From the NCBI GenBank assembly GCA_038327685.1, contig JBBQLH010000044.1, positions 1-34,108 of the forward strand: DNA of 34,108 nucleotides, in the 5' to 3' direction. A model generated the notes under the pieces. It had not been told where the DNA came from, ran no database searches, and saw only the letters and a list, made by a program, of their open reading frames with translations. Source of the stretch: DASQFQ01 sp038327685. GTDB taxonomy: Bacteria > Actinomycetota > Thermoleophilia > Solirubrobacterales > Solirubrobacteraceae. The first letter of the stretch is position 1, and the number at the start of each line of letters is the position of its first letter. Below are positions 1-7,627 of the stretch, piece by piece. The position numbers and the translations under genes were made by a program.

Positions 1-1351
1 GGTGCGCGGCGCGGTGCGCGGCCCGCCGTCGCGCGGCGCGCTTGCGGCCCGCGCGGCGCTTCGCCGCGCGCTGGCGGGCGGCCTTGCCGTGGGGCTGCAG
101 CGGGCGCAGCGCCGTCAGCGAGTGGTTGCCGGTCAGGTAGAGCCGGCGGCCGTCGGACACGACCGGGTCGTAGGCGCCCTGGTGGCGGCGGAACTTGACG
201 CCGCCCGTGCTGGTGCCGAGGCCGATCGTGTGCCGGTGGCCGAGGTCGGCGAAGTAGACGACGCGGCCGATCACGGTCGCCGAGCCGGAGATCCTGCCGC
301 CGGCGTGGTAGGTCCAGCGGGTCCCGCCGGTGCGCGCGTTGAGCGCGTAGAAGCGGCCGTCGTAGGAGCCGACGAACACGGTCGGCCCGGCGCCGCGGAC
401 ACGGCTGACCGCCGCCGACGCGTAGACGTAGCTCCCCGTCCCGCGCGACCACACGCGGTGGCCCGAGCGCGTCGAGTACGCGGAGATGCGGCCGGAGAGG
501 CTGCCGAGGAACACCTTGCGGCCGGAGACGGCCGCGGTGGCGTAGATCCGGCCCTCGCGGCCGACCGACCAGACGCGGTGACCGTTGGACGCCCGCACGG
601 CCTGCACGTGCCCGCCGTAGTCACCGAAGAACAGCTTGCCGTGGGCGAGCGTCGGGCTGCCCTTGATCGCGCCCGCGGCCTGGTAGGTCCAGACGACATG
701 GCCGTTGTCGGCGTCGAGGCAGTAGAGCCTGCCCGACTCCGATCCGAAGTAGATCCGCCCGCCGTGCAACAGCGGCGAGGACTCGCTGCGGCTGGCCAGC
801 GTCCGCGACCAGCGCCGCTTGCCGTTGCGCTGGCGCAGCGCGACGATCCGGCCGCGGCCCGAGCCGCCGCCGCCCTCCAGCAGCGTCACATAGACCCGCC
901 CGCCGCCGAGCGCCGGCGAGGAGGCCGCCAGCCGCCCGACCTTGCGCTTCCAGCGCAGCTTGCCGCTCTGCTTGCGCAGGGACCGCAGCTGGCCGTTGTC
1001 GGCGAGCTGGAACAGCGAGCCGCGCGCCATCACGGGCGGGAACTCGAGCAGCGCGGGGGCCTTGCGCTTCCAGACCGTGAGGAACGGCCCGCGGAAGGAG
1101 GCCGGCGGGGCGAAGAACCGCCGGTGGTCCTTGGAGTAGCCGTAGTGGCGCCAGACGAAGGTGTCAGCGCGCGGCTTGGGCGCCGGCTTCGGGCCCGCGC
1201 GCTGCGCCGGATCGGGTGCCTCGAGCCTGGCCTGCGGGGTCGGCGGACCGTCCCCGGGCGCGAGGTACGCGACATAGGCGGCCACCGCGACCCCCGCCCC
1301 CACGAGGACCGTCGCAGCGGCCGCGGCGATCACGACGATGCGGCGGCGCAC
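1..1351 (-). CDS. Membrane-anchored PQQ-like beta-propeller protein (partial, C-terminus outside window)
   Basis: The reading frame is open on the minus strand from a GTG at 1351 to the window edge (450 codons). An in-frame TGA at 1357-1355 makes 1351 the earliest start; no Shine-Dalgarno is visible. Residues about 4-30 form one hydrophobic segment after a basic RRR, so the protein is probably anchored with the propeller outside the membrane. The rest is a series of PQQ-like blades, each with a pattern such as 'FVGSYDGRFYALNARTG' followed by 'W.Y..GG.I.GSATV'. PQQ cofactor binding is not implied; such propellers are often scaffolds. The last ~35 visible residues form a strongly basic Lys/Arg/Ala-rich tail. 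Only 20 bp separate it from the upstream O-antigen-ligase gene, so it is probably in the same operon. Family assignment is firm; function is unknown. Confidence 0.85.
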   Translation of the reverse strand, partial: MRRRIVVIAAAAATVLVGAGVAVAAYVAYLAPGDGPPTPQARLEAPDPAQRAGPKPAPKPRADTFVWRHYGYSKDHRRFFAPPASFRGPFLTVWKRKAPALLEFPPVMARGSLFQLADNGQLRSLRKQSGKLRWKRKVGRLAASSPALGGGRVYVTLLEGGGGSGRGRIVALRQRNGKRRWSRTLASRSESSPLLHGGRIYFGSESGRLYCLDADNGHVVWTYQAAGAIKGSPTLAHGKLFFGDYGGHVQAVRASNGHRVWSVGREGRIYATAAVSGRKVFLGSLSGRISAYSTRSGHRVWSRGTGSYVYASAAVSRVRGAGPTVFVGSYDGRFYALNARTGGTRWTYHAGGRISGSATVIGRVVYFADLGHRHTIGLGTSTGGVKFRRHQGAYDPVVSDGRRLYLTGNHSLTALRPLQPHGKAARQRAAKRRAGRKRAARRRAAHRAAH

Positions 1352-1371
1352 CGGTCAAGGGTAGAAAGGGC

Positions 1372-2928
1372 TCAGGTCGGAACGGCTTCGGCACGCCCGT
1401 CCGCCGGCGCCGCCGGCGCGTCGTCGCGCTCCACCCGCCGCAGCCTCGCGGCCATCGCCAGCAGCGTCCACGTGAGCGGATCCTCGAGGAACGCCGCGTA
1501 GACGTCGGTGTGCAGCAGCAGCGCGCAGAACGCCGCCGCCACGATGCATCGCCCGACCAGCACGACGCCGGCGGGCAGCCGCCGCAGCGTCCCGCGCAGC
1601 CCGCCGAACGCGACCGCGAAAGCCGTCCAGAGCAGGAAGCCGTAGCCCACGAGCCCGATCGCCCCCTGCTCCGCGGCGATCGTGACCGGGATCGTGTGCG
1701 ACTCGGCCGACAGGCGCGAGGAGACGACGTGCTCGCGGACCCGGTAGCGGTCGGCGAACGAGCCCGAGCCGAAGCCGGTCAGGGGCCGGTCGCGCGCCAT
1801 CTCCAGGCCGCCGCGGATCAGCTTGGCGCGGCCGCTCGACGCCTCGTTGACCGACGAGAACGAGTCCGTCTTGAGGCCGACGGTCCCGGGCGAGGCCACC
1901 ACCGCCGCCAGCGCGACGACGACCCCGGCGGCGCACACCGCGAGGACCGGCCACGGTCGCCAGCGCAGCGCCGCCAGCACCGCCAGCCCCACGAGCAACG
2001 CCGCGAAGCTCGACTCCGACAGCGTCAGCACCATCGCCGCCCACAGCAGCGCGAGCGCGACCGCGAGGCGCGTGATGTCGCGGCGCGCGGGGGCCCAGAG
2101 GAGCACGCCGGCGAGCATCACCATCACGAGCGCGAGGAAGCGGCCGTAGACATTGGGGTCGAAGAACAGCGAGTTCACCCTGAAGTAGGGCTTGAGGTCG
2201 TTGGCGGCGAGCACCTTCTCGTTGGAGATCAGCAGCCGGCCCGTGGCCCACTCGGCGAAGCCGACGGCGGCGAACAGCAGCGCCAGGCCGATCGTCACCC
2301 CGGCGACCTGCAGCAGCAGCCGCCGCGACCAGCGCACCTCGAGCAGCAGCCGCAGCACGACCGCGAACGGGACGTAGAAGAAGCCGAGCGTCTTGACCGC
2401 ATGCTCGATGTCCCTCGAGTACAGCGCCTGCAGCGCGTAGAGCACCACCACCGCCGCGAGCGCCTGCGTGAGCCGGCGCGCCCGCGGCTCCAGCGCCTCC
2501 ACCGGCTCCGAGCGGCCCCGCAGGACCTCCCACAGGTGCGCGACACAGCCCGCGGCGATCACGACGTAGAGCGGCAGCAGCAGGCTCGCGGTGTCGTCGT
2601 TGCCGGTCGGCACGGGGATCCGGAACGGCAGCGCCGCGATCGTCAGCAGCACGAACAGCGGCGGGCGGCGGTGGAACAGGACGGCGAGCGCAGCCACGGC
2701 CACCCCGCCGAGCGCTGCCGCCGCGGCGAGCAGCCCGGGCCGGGTGCCGATCTTGTCCTGGATCGAGGATGCCGACAGCAGTGCGACCGCGCCGGCGGCC
2801 AGCACGAGGGCGACCGGCATCGCGAGCGCGCGCCCGCGCGGCTCGCGCATCACGAGCACCCCGGCGGCCGCGAGCGCCGCGGCGAGCGCCACGGTCCCCT
2901 CGGCGAAGCTGGCGACGGCGAGCGTCAC
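1372..2928 (-). CDS. O-antigen ligase/polymerase family (Wzy_C-type) membrane protein
   Basis: 518-aa polytopic membrane protein with about 11-12 hydrophobic segments. The long extracytoplasmic loop in the last third carries the family pattern 'SGRAKLIRGGLEMARDRPLTGFGSGSF' (quoted in part), then 'ESHTIPVTIAAEQGAIGLVGY', which matches the conserved Arg and His/Glu motifs of the O-antigen ligase/Wzy_C superfamily. These enzymes join or polymerise undecaprenyl-linked glycans on the outer face of the membrane. An actinobacterium of this kind has no classical LPS, so the substrate is probably a surface polysaccharide. The start is GTG at 2928, with an in-frame TGA seven codons upstream. It lies 26 bp after the phosphoesterase gene and 20 bp before the propeller gene, which suggests one operon. 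Whether it acts as ligase or polymerase cannot be told from sequence. Confidence 0.85.
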   Translation of the reverse strand: MTLAVASFAEGTVALAAALAAAGVLVMREPRGRALAMPVALVLAAGAVALLSASSIQDKIGTRPGLLAAAAALGGVAVAALAVLFHRRPPLFVLLTIAALPFRIPVPTGNDDTASLLLPLYVVIAAGCVAHLWEVLRGRSEPVEALEPRARRLTQALAAVVVLYALQALYSRDIEHAVKTLGFFYVPFAVVLRLLLEVRWSRRLLLQVAGVTIGLALLFAAVGFAEWATGRLLISNEKVLAANDLKPYFRVNSLFFDPNVYGRFLALVMVMLAGVLLWAPARRDITRLAVALALLWAAMVLTLSESSFAALLVGLAVLAALRWRPWPVLAVCAAGVVVALAAVVASPGTVGLKTDSFSSVNEASSGRAKLIRGGLEMARDRPLTGFGSGSFADRYRVREHVVSSRLSAESHTIPVTIAAEQGAIGLVGYGFLLWTAFAVAFGGLRGTLRRLPAGVVLVGRCIVAAAFCALLLHTDVYAAFLEDPLTWTLLAMAARLRRVERDDAPAAPADGRAEAVPT

Positions 2929-2954
2929 CGCGGGGACGCTAGTGGGTCACCAGG

Positions 2955-5564
2955 TCAGCCGTCCGCGTCCGCCGGCTGCGAGCCGATGATGAGCCCGTGG
3001 CGCGGGTCGGGCATCTGCGAGCGGCGGCCGCGTACCGACTTCCAGATCGCCCGGTTGAGCCCGATCTCGGGCGTGGCGTCCTCGACGGCGAAGTTCCACC
3101 GCGACGACACGGTGGCGAGTGGCGCGCTCGGAGCGTTCGTGGGCGCCCCCTTCGCGCCGTAGGGGATCACCGACGGCGTGATCGCGTCGTAGGGGCGGGT
3201 GTCCGGGGTCCGCGAGAAGCCCTTCCACATCCGGGTGGCGCGCTGGTCGGCGATCGTCATCGGCGGCATCCCGAGCAGGTTCTCGGCCGTCGCGACCATC
3301 CCTGCGGTGTCGTAGTGCGTGTGGTCGACGCGGCCGGTCTGCGTGTATGGGCTGATCACATAGCCGAGCGTGCGGTGGGCATCGACATGGTCGGGCCCGT
3401 TCTGCGCGTCGTCCTCGGTGACCATGATCGCCGTGTTGGGCCAGAACGGGCTCTTGGAGACCGCCTCGACGAGCCGCCCCAGGGCGAGGTCGTTGTCAGC
3501 CATGTAGCTCTCGGGGATGGCGCGCTTGGGGACCGTGCCCCAGGTGTGGTCGCTGGGCAGCCGCATGATCGTCAGCGCGGGGAGGGGATCCTTGGAGGGG
3601 TTGGCGCGGAAGGCCGCCTCCGCGGCGTGGAACTCGTTCTCCCACTCGGGCTCGCGATTCACATGATCCGAGCAGTTGAGGTTGAAGCCGGGGTAGCGCT
3701 CGTCGACGTGATCGCCGAAGCGACGGTCGTCGAGGTGGGTCACGTCCGACGTGTTGCCTCCGGTGCAATCGCCCGTGGGCGAGGTGAACATCCCGTAGTC
3801 GCGATACGTGCGCCCCGAGCGCCAGGCGTTGTCCCACAGGTAGCCGCGCGTCGGCGCCGCCGCTCCGCGGAAGATCGTCCGATCGAACGCCAGCGGTTCG
3901 CTCAAGAACTGCTCGGCGAAGGAAGCGTGCTCGAAGTCGCGCGCGCGCTGGCGCCGGCGCGCGCCGGGCGAGTAGCTGATCGGCCACGTCTTCTCGACGT
4001 AGTCGGTCACCGCGGCACCGAACGCCCAGTTGTGGCCGTCCGCGGACACGTCGGCGTCGGCGTAGAAGTTGTCGAACAGCGTGAAGCGCCGGGCCAGCTC
4101 CCGGTGGTTGGGCGCCGAATCGTCGTTGAACAGCGTGAGCGCGGGGTCGCCGTCGCCCTTGCCGAGGTTGCCGAGCACCTGGTCGTAGGTGCGGTTCTCC
4201 TTGATGACGTAGATCACATGGCGGATCGCGCCGAGAGCGCGCGGCTTGCTCGCCCTGCGGGCGCGCACGCGGTTGTTGCGAAGCACGGCCCGGGTGAGCC
4301 GGCGCAACTGCGCCCGGCGCCGCGGAGTGCGCACCACGCTGACGCCGCCTTTGGTCGTGGGCCGGCCCGCCGCGGCGGAGGGGGAGTACGCCAGGTCGCC
4401 GGTCGAGCAGTCGCCGACGGCGTAGGGGCCCGCACAGTAGTTCGGGCGGCGCCCGGCGGCGTTCGCGCTCGTGATCACGAGCCGCTTGCCGTCGCGCGTC
4501 ATGTCGACGTCGGTCGGGTTCCACGCCGTCGGGATGAAGCCGATCCGCTTGCGGTGGACGAGGTCGAGCACCGCGACCGCGTTCTCGCCGCCGAGCGCGA
4601 CGTAGAGCCGCCGCCCGTCCGGGCTCACGGCCAGGCCGTTGGGCGTCGCGCCCGTGCGCGCGCCGCGCGCCAGACCGACCGCCATCGTGCGGATGACGCG
4701 GTCGCGGCGCGTGTCGATGACCGACACCGTGTCCGTGTTGCCGTTGGCGGTGTAGACCTCGTTGCGGCGCGGATTGGCCGCGATCGCGTTCGGGTGGTCG
4801 GCCAGCTGCGGGTTGGTCGGCGGCGAAAGCAGGATGCGCCGCCGCACGCGCTCCGTACGCGTGTCGATCACCGACACCGAGCGCCCCATCCAGTTCGTCA
4901 CGTAGACCCTGCGGCCGCTGCGGCCGAAGGCGACACCGAAGGGCTGGAGCGCGAGCCCGAGGTCGATCGTCTTGACGACGTGGTTGGACTTCGGGTCGAT
5001 CACCGTCACCGTGTGGCCGGGCGGGTTGGTGGCGCCCGCCACCCCCGACAGGTTGTTGGCGACGTAGATCCGGGCGCCGCGGGGGGTCTTGCCGTAGGCC
5101 AACCCGGCGGGAAAGTAGGGCGTCGGGATCTGCCCGACCTCGCGCAGCCGCTTGCCGACCGAATAGACGTGGACGACGTTCTGGCCGCCGCCCGACGCCC
5201 ACGCCGTCCTCCCCCCGGGCGAGAACGTCACGCCGTAGAAGGCCGCCTCCCCGACGCCGCGGCGCGCGTCGTAGGACACCGTGCCGGTACGGCGGTGGCG
5301 ACGCAGGTCGAACAGGTCCGCCGAGTTGATCCGCGAGGCGCTGCTGGAGACGGACAGCAGCTTCCCGCCTGACGGTGAGAGCGCCGAGCCGAGGGGGCCC
5401 TGAAAGCCGCGCGAGGACGATGCGATCGAGATCTCCGCGCCCGCCGGGCGAACGGCCCATCCGGCCGGCGTGACGCGCGCCTTGCGCGCGGCCCGGGCCG
5501 TCGAGGGGGCGGTCGCGCTCGCCGCGAGGGCGAGGACGAGCAGCAGGCAAGAGATCGATCGCAT
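2955..5564 (-). CDS. Secreted YncE-like beta-propeller / alkaline phosphatase-type phosphoesterase fusion
   Basis: 869 aa from the ATG at 5564. This start is chosen because it opens a clear signal peptide (MRSISCLLLVLALAASATA, cleavage near ARA); an upstream in-frame ATG at 5693 would add a non-hydrophobic extension. Residues ~40-430 are a seven-bladed YncE/SMP-30-like propeller with repeats such as 'VSVIDTRTERVRRRI' and 'VTVIDPKSNHVVKTIDLG'. Residues ~470-830 are a phosphoesterase (PF04185 type): 'IRHVIYVIKENRTYDQVLG' carries the metal and nucleophile region, and 'VTEDDAQNGPDHVDAHRT' and 'HYDTAGMVATAENLLGMPP' carry further metal ligands. Acidocalcisomal or phospholipase-C-like members hydrolyse phosphate mono- or diesters outside the cell, and a role on polymer or phospholipid phosphate would suit this locus. 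It is the first gene of the minus-strand operon 5564-1. Confidence 0.88.
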   Translation of the reverse strand: MRSISCLLLVLALAASATAPSTARAARKARVTPAGWAVRPAGAEISIASSSRGFQGPLGSALSPSGGKLLSVSSSASRINSADLFDLRRHRRTGTVSYDARRGVGEAAFYGVTFSPGGRTAWASGGGQNVVHVYSVGKRLREVGQIPTPYFPAGLAYGKTPRGARIYVANNLSGVAGATNPPGHTVTVIDPKSNHVVKTIDLGLALQPFGVAFGRSGRRVYVTNWMGRSVSVIDTRTERVRRRILLSPPTNPQLADHPNAIAANPRRNEVYTANGNTDTVSVIDTRRDRVIRTMAVGLARGARTGATPNGLAVSPDGRRLYVALGGENAVAVLDLVHRKRIGFIPTAWNPTDVDMTRDGKRLVITSANAAGRRPNYCAGPYAVGDCSTGDLAYSPSAAAGRPTTKGGVSVVRTPRRRAQLRRLTRAVLRNNRVRARRASKPRALGAIRHVIYVIKENRTYDQVLGNLGKGDGDPALTLFNDDSAPNHRELARRFTLFDNFYADADVSADGHNWAFGAAVTDYVEKTWPISYSPGARRRQRARDFEHASFAEQFLSEPLAFDRTIFRGAAAPTRGYLWDNAWRSGRTYRDYGMFTSPTGDCTGGNTSDVTHLDDRRFGDHVDERYPGFNLNCSDHVNREPEWENEFHAAEAAFRANPSKDPLPALTIMRLPSDHTWGTVPKRAIPESYMADNDLALGRLVEAVSKSPFWPNTAIMVTEDDAQNGPDHVDAHRTLGYVISPYTQTGRVDHTHYDTAGMVATAENLLGMPPMTIADQRATRMWKGFSRTPDTRPYDAITPSVIPYGAKGAPTNAPSAPLATVSSRWNFAVEDATPEIGLNRAIWKSVRGRRSQMPDPRHGLIIGSQPADADG

Positions 5565-5633
5565 CACCGGAAGGTCAGAAACCCGTGGGCACGGCATTCG
5601 ACGCGGTGGCGCGGACGGAACCGGCGCGGGCGC

Positions 5634-5650
5634 TATCGTCGCCGCGGATG
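5634..5650 (+). promoter_or_regulatory. Predicted -10 box and leaderless start of the GT-C gene
   Basis: TATCGT at 5634-5639 lies 8 nt before the ATG at 5648, the spacing expected when transcription starts at the start codon. No purine-rich ribosome site precedes the ATG. This decides the start in favour of 5648 over the in-frame ATG at 5585. No convincing -35 box was seen. The site is inferred from spacing, not measured. Confidence 0.5.
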
Positions 5651-7156
5651 GGCACCGCCTCGCGTTCGACGGCGGCGCCGGCCACGATGTCACAGAGCCT
5701 GCGCGCGGCGCCGCACCTGCTGCCCGCCACGGCGACGGTCGTGGGGGTCGCCGTCCTGCTCCGGCTCGTCTACCAGCCGTGGTTCCTCAACTACGACGCG
5801 CGCTACGCGCTCGTGTGGGCGCGCGACATCACGAGGGGACTCACGCCCGACTACACCGGCCCCTATGCCCCCACGCCGCACCCGCTCGAGACGGCGGTCT
5901 CGCTGCTCGCGGTGCCGTTCGGCACCGGCGGCGACGTCATCATGGTCTGGCTCGTCCTGCTCGGCTTCGGCGTGCTCGTCTGGCTCGCCTACCGGTTGGG
6001 CGCCGAGCTGTTGTCGCCCGCGGTCGGCGTCGTGGCGGCGCTCGTGGTGCTGACGCGGCCGGCGCTCGAGCGCGACGCGCTGGTGGGCTACCAGGACACG
6101 CCGTTCGCCGTGCTGATCCTGTGGGCGGTGCTGCTCGAGGCGCGGCGCGAGGCGAAGCCGGTGACGAGCCGCCAGGCGAGGCAGGGTCGCGGCGCGCCCG
6201 TGCTCGTCCTGCTCGCGGTGGCCGGACTCATGCGGCCCGAGGCGTGGGCGCTGGCGGGGCTCTACGCGGTCTACGTCTGGCGCGGCGCCACGACGCGCGA
6301 GCGCGTCGTCTTCGCGGGGCTGGTCGCGCTGGCGCCGCTGCTGTGGGCGCTCGGCGACTGGCTCGTCACCGGCGACGCCCTGCACTCGCTGCACGGGACC
6401 GCCGCGCTGGCGGAGACCGCCGACCGCCGCCGCGACCCGCTCACCGGCCCGTATTGGACCGCCAAGTACCTCGGCTCCACGCTGCGCGAGCCGCTCGTGG
6501 TCGGCATCCCGATCGGACTCGTGTTCGCCTACCGGCAGCGCCTGCGCGGCGCGGTGCTGCCGCTCGCGGTTGCCGCGGCGATGCTCGCGGTGTTCCTCGC
6601 CGGCCCGCTGTTCGGGCTGCCGCTGATCGGGCGCTACGTGCGCACGCCCGCCGTCCTGCTCGCGCTCTTCTACGGCCTCGCCGTGTTCGGCTGGCGGATG
6701 CTCCCGCCCGGGGACGGGCGCCGGCGCTGGGCCGTCGCCGGCGTGCTCGCGGCCGCGCTGTCGGTCGCCTTCCTGCCGTGGCAGGTGAAGATGCTCTCGG
6801 GCCTCCACGACCGCCTCGTCTACCAGGGCGCCTACTACCGCGATCTGCGCGAGGCGGGCCGCTCGCCGGCCGTGCGCGCCGCGCTCGAGAGCTGCGGGCC
6901 GCTCGCGACGGGCGACCACCGTCCGATCCCGCACCTGCGCTGGTGGCTCGACGCCGACCCGGGCAGCGTCGCGCCCGTCGGCGACCCGGCCGCGCGTGGC
7001 TCGCGCGTGTTGCTGCTCCCGCGCCGCACGCGGCCGATGCGGCGCTTCTACGGCGAGAACTTCCCGACTGCCACGCGCCCGGCCGGCTCGCAGCTGGTCT
7101 TCCGCAACGCGTCCTGGCGCGTGTTCGCCGCGCCGGGCTGCGCGCGGCGCCGCTGA
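5648..7156 (+). CDS. GT-C fold membrane glycosyltransferase (ArnT/PMT-like)
   Basis: 502 aa from the ATG at 5648. The first transmembrane segment ends in 'FLNYDARYALVWARDITRGLTPDY', an early extracytoplasmic acidic motif placed like the catalytic loop-1 Asp of ArnT/PMT-type GT-C enzymes. About ten hydrophobic helices follow, including 'LVWLAYRLGAELLSPAVGVVAALVV', then 'TRPALERDALVGYQDTPF' and 'LMRPEAWALAGLYAVY', which are typical of dolichyl/undecaprenyl-phosphate-sugar-dependent transferases. The last ~110 residues form a soluble extracytoplasmic tail. Such enzymes transfer a sugar from a polyprenyl-phosphate donor to a protein or glycan outside the membrane. It is divergent from the phosphoesterase operon and ends 2 bp before the convergent small gene. 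Donor and acceptor are unknown. Confidence 0.8.
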   Translation: MGTASRSTAAPATMSQSLRAAPHLLPATATVVGVAVLLRLVYQPWFLNYDARYALVWARDITRGLTPDYTGPYAPTPHPLETAVSLLAVPFGTGGDVIMVWLVLLGFGVLVWLAYRLGAELLSPAVGVVAALVVLTRPALERDALVGYQDTPFAVLILWAVLLEARREAKPVTSRQARQGRGAPVLVLLAVAGLMRPEAWALAGLYAVYVWRGATTRERVVFAGLVALAPLLWALGDWLVTGDALHSLHGTAALAETADRRRDPLTGPYWTAKYLGSTLREPLVVGIPIGLVFAYRQRLRGAVLPLAVAAAMLAVFLAGPLFGLPLIGRYVRTPAVLLALFYGLAVFGWRMLPPGDGRRRWAVAGVLAAALSVAFLPWQVKMLSGLHDRLVYQGAYYRDLREAGRSPAVRAALESCGPLATGDHRPIPHLRWWLDADPGSVAPVGDPAARGSRVLLLPRRTRPMRRFYGENFPTATRPAGSQLVFRNASWRVFAAPGCARRR

Positions 7157-7158
7157 GC

Positions 7159-7479
7159 TCAGCTCAGCGCGCCCGCCGGCAGCACGAATCGCAGCGGCGC
7201 CGGGGCGTTGCCGCTGAGTCGCGCGCTGTGCAGGCCGCCTGAGGTCCGCGAGGCCGCGGGCAGCTCCGGCTCCCCGCCGTGCGCCGCGATCCACGCCATG
7301 GCGGCCTCGAAGTCGGCGCCCGACGAGAGCAGCGAGGCGCGCTCGATCGCCCGTCCTCCCGACCGGTGCGGGCGCGCCAGGCGCGTGACGAGCAGGCGCA
7401 TCGCGTCATCGTCGACGACGGGCGCGGTCGTCTCGGCATCGTCGTCGCCGCTCGGGTCGATCGTCGTGTTGATCTCCAT
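7159..7479 (-). CDS. Small hypothetical protein, acidic N-terminus
   Basis: 106 aa with ATG at 7479, preceded by a purine-rich GGAAGGCGG ribosome-site candidate about 7 nt upstream, one of the few visible in this window. The first ~25 residues are rich in Asp/Glu/Thr ('DPSGDDDAETTAPVVDDDAMR'). The middle contains 'SGADFEAAMAWIAAHGGEPELP', probably helical, and the end is 'PAPLRFVLPAGALS'. I do not recognise a family. There is no signal peptide, membrane helix or cysteine pair. It is transcribed away from the neighbouring peroxidase gene (148 bp between starts), so the two may share a regulated intergenic region. The overlapping plus-strand frame is less protein-like. Confidence 0.6.
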   Translation of the reverse strand: MEINTTIDPSGDDDAETTAPVVDDDAMRLLVTRLARPHRSGGRAIERASLLSSGADFEAAMAWIAAHGGEPELPAASRTSGGLHSARLSGNAPAPLRFVLPAGALS

Positions 7480-7587
7480 GGAGACCGCCTTCCCGGTGAG
7501 GAACGGCTCTTCCGTCGCTGGGGACGAGACTGCCCGGTGAAGGTCGCCGGCGGTGAAGTGCCCTGTTGGACCAGTGTATCTGACGCC

Positions 7588-7617
7588 TTGACAGCCTCCG
7601 GCGGCGAGTGAGAGGGT
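7588..7617 (+). promoter_or_regulatory. Predicted promoter of the heme peroxidase gene
   Basis: A perfect TTGACA at 7588-7593 is followed after 18 bp by GAGGGT at 7612-7617, and the GTG start lies 10 nt further on at 7628. Spacing fits a housekeeping-type promoter giving a leaderless or near-leaderless mRNA. The -10 departs from TAnnnT at its first base. No ribosome-binding site is seen before the GTG. Confidence 0.5.
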
Positions 7618-7627
7618 CCTCGACAGC

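Noticed and set aside
2..1501. Plus-strand open frame at the left edge
   Set aside because: The minus-strand frame from 1351 gives regular PQQ-like blades, so the plus frame is a shadow.
2997..5372. Long plus-strand open frame opposite the phosphoesterase
   Set aside because: The minus strand encodes a signal peptide, propeller blades and phosphoesterase motifs; the plus frame is Arg/Gly/Val-rich with no motif.
5585..5647. Upstream ATG at 5585 as start of the GT-C protein
   Set aside because: It would add 21 polar residues and place the start upstream of the TATCGT box; the ATG at 5648 has leaderless spacing.
7150..7166. TGAGCTCA-type palindrome between the GT-C and small hypothetical genes as a regulator site
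   Set aside because: It is made by two convergent stop codons in a 2-bp gap; too short to call an operator or terminator.
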